Part shown: positions 17,058-25,055 of the stretch, in pieces
Numbering within the stretch: position 1 is the first letter of the stretch
Layout: each line of letters starts with the position of its first letter
NCBI RefSeq assembly: GCF_000330725.2
Contig: NZ_AMZY02000003.1
Coordinates: 179,915-243,914 of the forward strand
Source of the DNA: Mariniradius saccharolyticus AK6
GTDB taxonomy: Bacteria > Bacteroidota > Bacteroidia > Cytophagales > Cyclobacteriaceae
Direction: 5' to 3'
Length of the DNA stretch: 64,000 nucleotides
Notes under the pieces: generated by a model
Told to the model about the DNA's origin: nothing
Seen by the model: the letters and a program-made list of their open reading frames with translations, nothing else
The model's database searches: none
Translations under genes and position numbers: made by a program

Positions 17058-17282
17058 ATATAAACGTGCTGTTTGATCAGTGTCAATGGATTTTGGGTAT
17101 GGTTTTGGTTGAAATACTAAACAGTGATTTTCAACAATTCCCTTTGATCAATATATGGTTTTGGATTCGATACACGTTTGATAACAGAATTTTGGATGAT
17201 TCTGTTTGTCTCCAAAAGTTAAGAAACCTAAAACAAAATTCACTAAACCAACTATTATTACTCACACTAAACCAACACAAAG

Positions 17283-17864
17283 ATGAAAAGCAGAAATTTT
17301 GTATTGTTTGGGTTCGTGCTGCTACTTGCCGCGGCGACCCAGGAAGTCAGCGCCCAATCCAAGGGTGGAATCGGAATCAAGGGTGGCTTGAACTACAACT
17401 CCAATGGACAGTATTTCAAGGACGCAGAGGCGATTTGGGGTGATCCCATGAACAATCTCGGTTACCATGTCGGGATGTTCGGGAAAATCAATGCTGGCCC
17501 TGTGTTTTTCAGGCCTGAGGTGTATTATACCAACCTGAAGTCGGAAATCAACATGGTGACGCTGCAAACAAAACGACTCGACGCGCCGGTGCTCGTAGGT
17601 ATCCACCTTTTTGGACCTTTGGTTTCGGTCTTTGGCGGACCTTCGTTTCACTATTATTTGGAAGATGAACTGCGTGGATTTGATTATGATAAATTCAACG
17701 CAGGTTATCAGTTTGGTGTCGGTCTGAATCTTGGAAGTGTTGGGTTAGACCTGCGGTACGAAAAGGTACTAAATGGACAATCTGTAGACATCGATCAAGT
17801 ATTTACTGGCACCGATGATTTCAAATTTCAACAACTCATACTGGGTCTGTCATTCAAGTTTTGA
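17283..17864 (+). CDS. PorT-family outer-membrane beta-barrel protein
   Basis: A 193-residue secreted barrel protein. The signal peptide ends ATQEVSAQ (about residue 23). The mature part starts GGIGIKGGLNYNSNG, has alternating amphipathic beta strands (FFRPEVYYTNLKSE, VDLRYEK-type segments) and ends in the aromatic C-terminus LSFKF typical of outer-membrane barrels. It is probably an 8-stranded barrel of unknown role. The gene is single and followed by a terminator. Confidence 0.88.
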   Translation: MKSRNFVLFGFVLLLAAATQEVSAQSKGGIGIKGGLNYNSNGQYFKDAEAIWGDPMNNLGYHVGMFGKINAGPVFFRPEVYYTNLKSEINMVTLQTKRLDAPVLVGIHLFGPLVSVFGGPSFHYYLEDELRGFDYDKFNAGYQFGVGLNLGSVGLDLRYEKVLNGQSVDIDQVFTGTDDFKFQQLILGLSFKF

Positions 17865-17910
17865 AAGCCCTCAAAAAATCGAAATAGAAACTCCGAAATC
17901 CATTTAATCA

Positions 17911-17938
17911 ATCCCCGAACCTCTCGGGGATTTTTTTT
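17911..17938 (+). terminator. Rho-independent terminator of the barrel gene
   Basis: Stem ATCCCCGA / TCGGGGAT with a short loop, followed by a run of T (to 17938). Confidence 0.9.
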
Positions 17939-17997
17939 GGCTTCGCAATCAACATTTGATTAGCTTTTAGGTTGACAACTCATACCTATTTGAACCC

Positions 17998-20706
17998 ATG
18001 ATGCCAAATAAATTAAGACTGCTACTCATTGCCTTGCTCGCCGCATTTTCCTGTAGGACAGAGGAAGAAAAGTTTGTCACCGAGAAACCCGACGAAAACC
18101 GATTTACAAAGATCACTTTGATAGAAAAGTTGGATGAGCCGATGGAACTGGAGGTCTTGGAGGATGGCAGGGTGATTTTTACCGAGCGAAAAGGGAAGTT
18201 GCGTATGTACGAGCCTACTACCGGAATCGCTAAGGACATTGGATTTTTGCCGGTTTATTTCGAGGCGGAGGATGGTTTATTGGGCTTGGCGAAAGATCCT
18301 GGATTTAAGGATAACCATTGGATATATCTCTATTATTCTCCTATTGGTGAAAAGAGTATCAACCGGCTGTCTCGGTTTACACTGGTGGAGGACATCTTGG
18401 ATATGGGTTCGGAAAAGATAATGCTGGAGATTCCACATTTCAGAGGCTGTTGCCACAGCGGTGGTTCTTTGGAGTTTGATGCAAAAGGGAATTTGTTCCT
18501 TTCCTTGGGAGATGATTCGACCCCATTTGAATCCGATAATTACAACCCGATTGATGAACGTCCCGGAAGACCCGAAAACGTTGACGCGCAGCGGAGTTCC
18601 GCAAACAGCAATGACCTCAGAGGCTCGATTCTGCGGATTACGCCACGGCCTGATGGCAGCTATACGATTCCTGATGGGAATCTATTCCCCGTCGGTACTC
18701 CGAATACGCGTCCGGAAATCTATGTAATGGGCAACAGGAACCCATTTCGTATTTCCGTAGACCAGAAAACCGGAACATTGTATTGGGGCGAAGTAGGTCC
18801 GGATGCGCAGGAAGACAGTTTGCGACGAGGTCCAAGGGGTCACGACGAGATCAATCAGGCGAAAGGGCCGGGCTTTTTTGGTTGGCCGTACTTTGTAGGT
18901 AACAACAAGCCGTATTGGCATTACAACTTCGAGACGAAGGAAAGCGAATTTGAGTACGATCCCAAGGCTCCTGTCAACAATTCCCCCAACAATACGGGAG
19001 TTAATATCCTCCCACCTGCCCAGCCTGCTTTTATTTGGTATCCATATGCGGACTCGGAGGAATTTCCGATGCTGGGTTCAGGAGGGCGGAATGCGATGGC
19101 TGGCCCTGTCTACTACCATGACATGTTTCCGAAAACCGAGGTGAAATTCCCCAAATATTACGACGGGAAGCTTTTTGTGTATGATTGGATGCGGAATTGG
19201 ATATTCACGGTCACCTTGGATGAAAACCAAGACCTCGACACCTTGGAGCGTTTTATGCCTTCGACGGTTTTTGACAAGCCGGTGGATATGCAGTTTGGTC
19301 CAGACGGTAGTTTGTACATATTGGAATATGGCACTTACTGGAGTGCGCAAAACGATGATTCGGGCATTTACAAAATCGAATTCAGCGCAGGAAACAGAAA
19401 GCCGATCGCAAAAGCCGCTGCGGACAAAACCCAAGGGGCGGCACCGCTCAGTGTCAATTTCGATTCAGAAAAGAGTTTTGACTTTGACGAGGGAGATAGC
19501 TTGCTGTATCAATGGGATTTCGAAGGAACCGGGAAAAATATGTCCACTGGTCAAGAGGCATCCCATACGTATTCCCAACCTGGAGTTTACAAGGCAAAAT
19601 TGACGGTGAAGGACAAGGAAGGCTTGGAATCATCTGCAGAAGTGGAGATAGCGGTTGGCAACGAGCCGCCGCAGATTGACATTCAATGGACAGGAAACAA
19701 GTCATTCTATTTTGGGAAAGGGCCTATAGACTATCAGGTGACTGTGACTGACAGAGAAGACGGCGATGGAAACAACGGTGTCCTGGAACCGACAAGTGCC
19801 CGGCTTACCTGGGATTACCTGCCGGAGGGCTTTGATAAAATAGAATCCGGGCTTGGACACCAACAGCCCACCCTCAGTGCGTTTTCGGTAGGGGAGGGAT
19901 TGATTGTGAAAAGCGGCTGCAATGCCTGCCATGGTGTCGATAATGTATCCATTGGGCCGAGCTACACGCAGGTGGCTTTGAAATATGAAGACAAGACGGA
20001 TGCAAAGAATTATTTAATGCAAAAGATCACGGCAGGCGGGGGCGGAGTCTGGGGGGAGCGGCAAATGCCAAGCCATTCCCATATTGCCCAAACCGATATC
20101 GGGCATATGGTGGATTATGTGCTCTCACTTTCTCCCAAGTATCAAAGTAATATTTCCAACCAAATACCGCCGAGTGGCTCGCTGATATTGGATAGGCACG
20201 ATGGATCTAATGGGAAAGGTGTTTACCTGTTTACAGCGAGCTTTCAGGACAAGGGCGCCACTGGCATCAAACCGATCTTGAGGCAGGAACAAATTACGCT
20301 TCGCAATCCTTTGATTTTGGCGGCGGATGCCGACGAGTTTGTGGGGACGGCAAAGGCCAATTTCCGCGATTCCCGCCTTGTGAAGTTTACCGAAAACAAA
20401 TCTTACTTGGTGTTCCGAGATATCGATCTCACGGGATTGAAGGAATTGGTACTTGCCTTGGATCCAAACCGCAAAACAGGTTGGTTCGAATTGCGCTTGG
20501 GTGGAGTTGACGGAAGGATCCTCGCAAAATCCCAGGTCATTAGCAATGATTCCCGTCCCAAAAATTCCCAGGAAAAATGGTTCGACATTACCATGAAGAT
20601 GGAACCTTCCTTTGATCAAGGGGATCTATACCTCGTGTTTCACACAGAAACCGGAGTGGATATTTGGGGTTCATTCTTGCTGCACACCGTGAGATTCAAG
20701 AATTGA
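17998..20706 (+). CDS. PQQ-type sugar dehydrogenase fused to PKD and cytochrome c domains (lipoprotein)
   Basis: A 902-residue lipoprotein (lipobox LLAAFSC). Residues about 35-465 form a glucose/sorbosone dehydrogenase-like six-bladed propeller (RVIFTERKGKLRMYEP, DGLLGLAKDPGF, CCHSGGSLEFDAKGNL, YVMGNRNPFRIS, QFGPDGSLYILEYG). A PKD domain follows (about 470-550: PLSVNFDSEKSFDFD, YQWDFEGTG). Then comes a beta-sandwich segment, a class I cytochrome c (about 630-705, haem motif CNACHG, distal region around MPSH), and a C-terminal carbohydrate-binding-like sandwich (about 715-902). It would oxidise a sugar outside the cytoplasm and pass electrons to its own haem. The substrate is unknown. Confidence 0.9.
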   Translation: MMPNKLRLLLIALLAAFSCRTEEEKFVTEKPDENRFTKITLIEKLDEPMELEVLEDGRVIFTERKGKLRMYEPTTGIAKDIGFLPVYFEAEDGLLGLAKDPGFKDNHWIYLYYSPIGEKSINRLSRFTLVEDILDMGSEKIMLEIPHFRGCCHSGGSLEFDAKGNLFLSLGDDSTPFESDNYNPIDERPGRPENVDAQRSSANSNDLRGSILRITPRPDGSYTIPDGNLFPVGTPNTRPEIYVMGNRNPFRISVDQKTGTLYWGEVGPDAQEDSLRRGPRGHDEINQAKGPGFFGWPYFVGNNKPYWHYNFETKESEFEYDPKAPVNNSPNNTGVNILPPAQPAFIWYPYADSEEFPMLGSGGRNAMAGPVYYHDMFPKTEVKFPKYYDGKLFVYDWMRNWIFTVTLDENQDLDTLERFMPSTVFDKPVDMQFGPDGSLYILEYGTYWSAQNDDSGIYKIEFSAGNRKPIAKAAADKTQGAAPLSVNFDSEKSFDFDEGDSLLYQWDFEGTGKNMSTGQEASHTYSQPGVYKAKLTVKDKEGLESSAEVEIAVGNEPPQIDIQWTGNKSFYFGKGPIDYQVTVTDREDGDGNNGVLEPTSARLTWDYLPEGFDKIESGLGHQQPTLSAFSVGEGLIVKSGCNACHGVDNVSIGPSYTQVALKYEDKTDAKNYLMQKITAGGGGVWGERQMPSHSHIAQTDIGHMVDYVLSLSPKYQSNISNQIPPSGSLILDRHDGSNGKGVYLFTASFQDKGATGIKPILRQEQITLRNPLILAADADEFVGTAKANFRDSRLVKFTENKSYLVFRDIDLTGLKELVLALDPNRKTGWFELRLGGVDGRILAKSQVISNDSRPKNSQEKWFDITMKMEPSFDQGDLYLVFHTETGVDIWGSFLLHTVRFKN

Positions 20707-20770
20707 TCAATTTCGGTGTCGCGTATCCTCTTACGTTACTTGGAGGCAAATTGCGAACCATTCCAAAACG

Positions 20771-20802
20771 AAAAAACCTGGCTATCAGCCAGGTTTTCTT
20801 TT
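20771..20802. terminator. Bidirectional terminator between the dehydrogenase and cas6-like genes
   Basis: Stem AAAACCTGGCT / AGCCAGGTTTT with a 3-nt loop (20773-20797), A-rich on the left and T-rich on the right, so it serves both convergent genes. Confidence 0.85.
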
Positions 20803-21671
20803 TACATATCGTCAGGACCTTCTTCGAGTTCCGTAGGTTTTTGCCTTTCGGAGGATTTGTAAGGGACAAATCCTTCTCGCTTGAATTTATAAGGCTCTGT
20901 TCTCTGGTTTGGCGCATGGTTTGCCAAGTCGAGCATTCCGAATCCCTTGTGGGTAAAGGCGCCCAAGCCGCATTTGAAAACGAAGTCTTGAACCTCTTTG
21001 GCAGCATAGAGGGTAAATGGCAAAGTGTAACCACGAACCTCATACTTTACATCCATGTCGTACACGGAATAGATTCTAGCGAATTTCTTTTGCTGTTCAC
21101 GGAGCTTGTTGACATAGTTCATGTCCGGAACCACCTGGAACTTGTAGAAAGATTCCATTTGCTCGGGCGTGTACCATCCTGACCGTTCCATCCTGGTCAA
21201 TGTGGACTCGTACAACAGGTCCGAAAACTCATCTGTGTCGGGATTGATGAATCGTTTGCCTGATTCGTCATTGAATGCCGGGGTCAGCAAAACCAATGGA
21301 GAGATGCAGACAAACTTATTGGATGTCTCCAATGCAGGCTCTATTTCCTGCTCCGTGTACTCTGGCGAAAGAATCAAGTTCCCCAATTCAACCTTTGGTG
21401 TTTCGAAAACCTGCTCCAACAGATAGTCCATGAATTTTTCATTGGGTGATGAAAGCACAAGCGTGACCAAGCTGGAATAGTAATGAAGACCGCTTCTACT
21501 CACTTTGGTCTGTCCTTTCAGACCAGAGAAGTTGAAGTAATTGTAATTGAAAAACTCTTCCTTGCCTCCTTTCACAATCAAACCTTTCAGGAACTGTGCC
21601 AAGATGTACTGGTGATGGAATGGCAAATAAGCTCCCTTGTTTTTTAACGAAAATATTAATCTTATTCTCAC
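20802..21671 (-). CDS. cas6: Solitary Cas6-like CRISPR RNA endoribonuclease homologue
   Basis: A 289-residue protein starting at GTG (21671). It has the Cas6 double ferredoxin-like layout: strand 1 MRIRLIFSLKNKG, the helix block LPFHHQYILAQFLKGLI (about 16-32, matching the NHQYYL region of known Cas6), the second-domain start KFVCISPLVLL (119-129), and the diagnostic glycine-rich loop GLGAFTHKGFGML (235-247). A basic/acidic tail of about 40 residues follows. Cas6 normally cuts CRISPR repeat RNA. Here there is no array or other cas gene within 20 kb on the left and 42 kb on the right, so either it serves a distant locus or has another RNA target. The usual catalytic His position (just after the first helix) reads Asn, and H63 or H19/H20 are candidates. 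Confidence 0.85.
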   Translation of the reverse strand: MRIRLIFSLKNKGAYLPFHHQYILAQFLKGLIVKGGKEEFFNYNYFNFSGLKGQTKVSRSGLHYYSSLVTLVLSSPNEKFMDYLLEQVFETPKVELGNLILSPEYTEQEIEPALETSNKFVCISPLVLLTPAFNDESGKRFINPDTDEFSDLLYESTLTRMERSGWYTPEQMESFYKFQVVPDMNYVNKLREQQKKFARIYSVYDMDVKYEVRGYTLPFTLYAAKEVQDFVFKCGLGAFTHKGFGMLDLANHAPNQRTEPYKFKREGFVPYKSSERQKPTELEEGPDDM

Positions 21672-21744
21672 GGTTTTTTAGAAAAAAAGAAATGAAACAA
21701 TTTTTTTAGGAAATCAAACGTACTGCAATTTTTTCAGATTCTTG

Positions 21745-21752
21745 CAAAAGTA
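21745..21752 (-). promoter_or_regulatory. Putative -7 element for the cas6-like gene
   Basis: The minus strand reads TACTTTTG (fits TAnnTTTG), 73 bp upstream of the GTG start, within a very A+T-rich gap that separates it from ychF. This implies the gene has its own transcript. Confidence 0.4.
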
Positions 21753-21775
21753 CAAATTTTTTTTCAATTGTTTTG

Positions 21776-22873
21776 CTATACATTGAAGCGAAAATGCATG
21801 ATATCGCCGTCTTGTACGATGTATTCTTTACCCTCAATTGCAATCTTTCCGTTCTCGCGGCACCCTGCCTCGGATTTGTACAATTCGTAGTCCGAAAGCT
21901 TGATCACTTCCGCTTTGATAAAGCCTCTTTCGAAGTCAGTATGGATCACACCTGCTGCTTGAGGCGCCTTCCAGCCCTTTTTGATGGTCCAAGCGCGCAC
22001 TTCCTGTACCCCTGCGGTGAAGTAGGTGATGAGGTCGAGCAGTTTGTACGCGGCGGCGATCAGTTTGTTGAGCCCGCTTTCATCCAACCCATATTCAGAA
22101 AGGAACATGGCTTTTTCGTCGGCATCTTCAAATTCGGCGATTTGCGATTCGATAGCTGCACATAGCACGATCACTTCTGCATTTTCCGATTTTACCGCTT
22201 CGCGCAGTTGGTCCACGTATTTGTTGCCGGTTAGGATGTTTTTCTCATCGACATTGGCCACATATAGCACGGGTTTGATGGTCAGGAGGTGCAGGTCACG
22301 CACCACTTCAAGGTCTTCTTTTTCCACATCCACAGAACGGGCATTCAATCCGGATTGGAGGCCGTCCTTGAATTTATTTAGGATTTCAACGTCTTTTTTG
22401 GCCTTTGCATCCCCGGATTTCGCGATTTTTTCAAAACGCTGGATTTTTTTCTCGATCGACTCAAGGTCTTTCAATTGAAGTTCAGTATCTATCACTTCCT
22501 TGTCAAACACCGGGTCGACACCGCCTGCTACGTGCACGATGTTGTCGTCTTCGAAGCAGCGAACCACATGGATGATGGCATCCACCTCACGGATATTTGC
22601 CAGAAATTTGTTGCCAAGCCCTTCACCTTTACTCGCTCCCTTTACCAAACCTGCGATGTCGACAAACTCGATCACCGTTGGGATGACACGCTGTGGCTTT
22701 ACCAAGCCCTCGAGTATACCCAGCCTCTTATCGGGAACGGTGACGACGCCAACGTTCGGCTCTATGGTACAAAAAGGAAAATTTGCCGCTTCGGCCTTTG
22801 CACTAGATATGGCATTGAATAAAGTAGACTTGCCTACGTTGGGCAACCCAACGATTCCGCACTGTAATCCCAT
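21776..22873 (-). CDS. ychF: YchF (Obg-like ATPase/GTPase)
   Basis: A 365-residue P-loop NTPase starting at ATG 22873 (MGLQCGIVGLPNVGKST). G1 is GLPNVGKST, G3 region DIAGLVKGASKGEGLGN, and the G4-like segment NVDE (instead of NKxD) gives the ATP preference typical of YchF. The C-terminal TGS-like domain includes TYFTAGVQEVRAWTIKKG and GFIKAEVI. YchF binds ribosomes and is linked to redox stress. The gene starts 10 bp after the AI-2E-type permease and is probably co-transcribed with it. The longer upstream frame overlaps the permease and is rejected. Confidence 0.97.
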   Translation of the reverse strand: MGLQCGIVGLPNVGKSTLFNAISSAKAEAANFPFCTIEPNVGVVTVPDKRLGILEGLVKPQRVIPTVIEFVDIAGLVKGASKGEGLGNKFLANIREVDAIIHVVRCFEDDNIVHVAGGVDPVFDKEVIDTELQLKDLESIEKKIQRFEKIAKSGDAKAKKDVEILNKFKDGLQSGLNARSVDVEKEDLEVVRDLHLLTIKPVLYVANVDEKNILTGNKYVDQLREAVKSENAEVIVLCAAIESQIAEFEDADEKAMFLSEYGLDESGLNKLIAAAYKLLDLITYFTAGVQEVRAWTIKKGWKAPQAAGVIHTDFERGFIKAEVIKLSDYELYKSEAGCRENGKIAIEGKEYIVQDGDIMHFRFNV

Positions 22874-22883
22874 GGATGGTTGA

Positions 22884-23966
22884 TTAAATTTTGAAGATTT
22901 TGTAGTCCTTATATCCCCTGTAAAACTCCGACACGGACACCCGTAGAATCGTATATACAGGGATGGCAAAGATCATTCCGAGCACCCCGGCGATTTTTGC
23001 CCCGGCAAAGATAACAACAAAAATTTCAAGAGGATGGGCTTTTACTGATTTGGAGAAAATCAATGGCTGTAGCACGATATTATCGGTTAATTGCACGACC
23101 GAAAAAACCGATAGTATCTTCACCACCATGAATACGATATCATTGGAATCATTGAATTCTCCTGTTGTCAATCCGACGATAACCCCAAATGAAGCACCAA
23201 GAATCGGCCCTGCATAGGGAATCAGGTTGGCGACTGCCGCAAACATGGCGATTGTCAGCGCGTAGTTGATGTCCATCAGGGTGAGTCCAATGGATGCCAT
23301 CGAAAAAATGATCGAAATCTGCACCAATAGGCCCACAAGGTAGTTGGATAGCAGCTTTTCGACTTTGCTAAACGTGGACACGGCAAGTTCAAAATAGGCG
23401 TTTGGTACAAGGCTCATGATGTTTCTTCGTAGGAGACCATTCTCCAGCAATAAGAAAAACGTGATGAATGCAACTGCCATAAATGCGATAAAAAAGGAGC
23501 TAGTCGTATTTACGATCGTATTGATGATTCCTTGAAACTGAATCTTGCTGAAGCTTGAAATCAGACTTTCCCGCACTTGAAGGATCAGGAATCCAGGTTC
23601 GCTTTTGATCACACCGTACCGGATGAGTAGGTCTTCGATCTTTCCCACAGGATTTTGGATTTGCTCATACACATAATCCAAATCGTAGGACCCGATGATG
23701 CGAAGTTGGTCGCTGATCAACGGCACAAACAGCAAGCCTGCGAGGAATACAATAAATGCCACCAATAGATAGGACATCAATATGGCCATCCATCGTGGGG
23801 GGTGTTGCCCAAGGATGTGGAATGAATTGATTCGATTGGTAAGCGGGCGCAAAATCGCCGCTAGCACAAGGGAAAAAATGAGGTAAAGTGTGATGTTGGA
23901 AAAGTACCAACCGACTACCAAAAAAATCAGGATTGCAATAAACAGAATGACGACCGGCCTCTTCAT
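22884..23966 (-). CDS. AI-2E/PerM-family transporter (first of two)
   Basis: A 360-residue membrane protein with about eight hydrophobic helices: two at residues 5-50, one at about 65-90, then after an extracytoplasmic domain (about 95-140) several more. The family block NLIPYAGPILGASFGVIVGL (shown as NLIPY...GP) and the C-terminal LEIFVVIFAGAKIAGVLGMIFAIP are present. The ATG at 23966 (MKRPVV) is preferred, since the nine extra upstream residues are encoded by a pyrimidine tract. Family members export small molecules or act as Na+/H+ antiporters. The substrate is unknown. It is upstream of ychF in the same transcript. A paralogue is at 37.2-38.2 kb. Confidence 0.9.
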   Translation of the reverse strand: MKRPVVILFIAILIFLVVGWYFSNITLYLIFSLVLAAILRPLTNRINSFHILGQHPPRWMAILMSYLLVAFIVFLAGLLFVPLISDQLRIIGSYDLDYVYEQIQNPVGKIEDLLIRYGVIKSEPGFLILQVRESLISSFSKIQFQGIINTIVNTTSSFFIAFMAVAFITFFLLLENGLLRRNIMSLVPNAYFELAVSTFSKVEKLLSNYLVGLLVQISIIFSMASIGLTLMDINYALTIAMFAAVANLIPYAGPILGASFGVIVGLTTGEFNDSNDIVFMVVKILSVFSVVQLTDNIVLQPLIFSKSVKAHPLEIFVVIFAGAKIAGVLGMIFAIPVYTILRVSVSEFYRGYKDYKIFKI

Positions 23967-24068
23967 AAAATTGGAAAAAAGGAAAAGAAACAAATACAGT
24001 CGAAACTCCCCCGACCTAGTTCCCGAAAATAAGGAATTTGTTTCTTTTCCTCGGTGCTTATCGGGACA

Positions 24069-24443
24069 TTACTCCCATTTCAATTCATCGTCGTATTCGC
24101 TCTCGGACTCCTGGTTGTCAAACTGGGAGAAATCGAAATCTGGCATGAGGTCGTTTTTCACGTGTTCAACTGTATGTTGAAGCGCCTCGAGAAACTTGCC
24201 GAAATCCTCTTTGTACAGGAAGATTTTGTGTTTTTCAAAAACAAAGGAATCATCCCTCATTCTTCTTTTACTCTCGGTAATGGTGAGATAGTAGTCGTTT
24301 GATTTTGTTGATTTTACGTCAAAAAAGTACGTTCTCTTACCTGCCTTTACTCTCTTGGAGAAGATTTCTTCTCTGTCATTTCCTCTGTGATCTTCCACTG
24401 TCCAAAGATGTTTTGTGTGATTAGCGTGCATTTGGTGGGACAA
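24069..24443 (-). CDS. PUR-alpha-like single-strand nucleic-acid-binding protein (DUF3276)
   Basis: A 124-residue protein of the bacterial PUR family. The core (about 15-90) contains the PUR repeat pattern EIFSKRVKAGKRTYFFDVKSTKSNDYYLTITESKRR (key elements KAGKRTYFFDVK and YYLTITE). A helix follows, then an acidic tail (ESESEYDDELKWE). PUR repeats bind purine-rich single-stranded DNA or RNA. The protein is highly conserved in Bacteroidota with unknown cellular role. A start at M5 is also possible. It is probably monocistronic, with A+T-rich sequence upstream. Confidence 0.88.
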   Translation of the reverse strand: MSHQMHANHTKHLWTVEDHRGNDREEIFSKRVKAGKRTYFFDVKSTKSNDYYLTITESKRRMRDDSFVFEKHKIFLYKEDFGKFLEALQHTVEHVKNDLMPDFDFSQFDNQESESEYDDELKWE

Positions 24444-24544
24444 GTTAAATCAATAAAAAAAAAATATTCAAGCGATTAAAAAGTTTTTTTTGAAACAGCA
24501 GTGGGCGATTTGCCAGTATCATGAAATAAGATTCGCCATAAAAT

Positions 24545-24575
24545 AAAAAAAGAGGGCTGCCCCTCTTTTTTATTC
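24545..24575. terminator. Terminator after the ferredoxin gene
   Basis: Stem AAAAAGAGGG / CCCTCTTTTT with loop CTGC, flanked by A- and T-runs. It is active leftwards for ferredoxin and could work in both directions. Confidence 0.88.
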
Positions 24576-24917
24576 ACCATGCATGTAGACCTTTTTAGCC
24601 AACAGCGTTTCTTCGGATTCCCTGTGGTCAGGATCATCCACGCAGCAGTCTACGGGGCATACCGCGGCGCACTGGGGCTCTTCGTGAAACCCCGTACATT
24701 CGGTGCATTTCTCTGTTACGATATAGTAAAATTCGTCGGATCTTGGTTCCTGTTTCTCGCTGGCATCGATGACCGTGCCGTCTTCCAATGTGACTTCTTT
24801 CAATTTGGTTCCACCTGCCCAGGTCCATTCAATGCCGCCTTCATAGATGGCAGTGTTTGGGCACTCTGGTTCACATGCACCACAGTTGATGCATTCGTCA
24901 GTTATCATGATTGCCAT
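24570..24917 (-). CDS. 2x[4Fe-4S] ferredoxin (YfhL-like)
   Basis: A 115-residue ferredoxin. The first cluster motif [12 protein letters not shown] (C9-C20) and the second [22 protein letters not shown] (C71 onward, with the expanded loop between the second and third Cys) match the 8Fe ferredoxin subgroup with an insertion. It has a cytoplasmic N-terminus and an acidic overall composition. It is transcribed divergently from the LuxC-type acyl-CoA reductase, with back-to-back promoters, suggesting a shared redox or lipid-reduction role. That functional link is inference. Confidence 0.95.
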   Translation of the reverse strand: MAIMITDECINCGACEPECPNTAIYEGGIEWTWAGGTKLKEVTLEDGTVIDASEKQEPRSDEFYYIVTEKCTECTGFHEEPQCAAVCPVDCCVDDPDHRESEETLLAKKVYMHGE

Positions 24918-24936
24918 GGCGTGTAATTTTTTGCCG

Positions 24937-24968
24937 TAAAGTTAATAAGACAATAACACTTGCACCAA
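24937..24968 (-). promoter_or_regulatory. Promoter of the ferredoxin gene
   Basis: On the minus strand, TTG (24968-24966), a 21-bp spacer, then TAACTTTA (24944-24937), one mismatch to TAnnTTTG. The -7 box ends 20 bp from the ATG. Confidence 0.6.
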
Positions 24969-25012
24969 GAAAAAGTTGTCATGCTAATTAATTTAATTTC
25001 ATTCCGGTCGGG

Positions 25013-25040
25013 TTGTAATTTGGAGCAATGGGTATCTTTG
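25013..25040 (+). promoter_or_regulatory. Promoter of the acyl-CoA reductase gene
   Basis: TTG (25013-25015), a 17-bp spacer, and the perfect -7 box TATCTTTG (25033-25040). The start codon at 25056 lies 16 bp downstream, so the leader is very short. Upstream ATGs of the longer frame fall before the promoter and cannot be used from it. Confidence 0.7.
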
Positions 25041-25055
25041 CCCAAAATATCTGTG

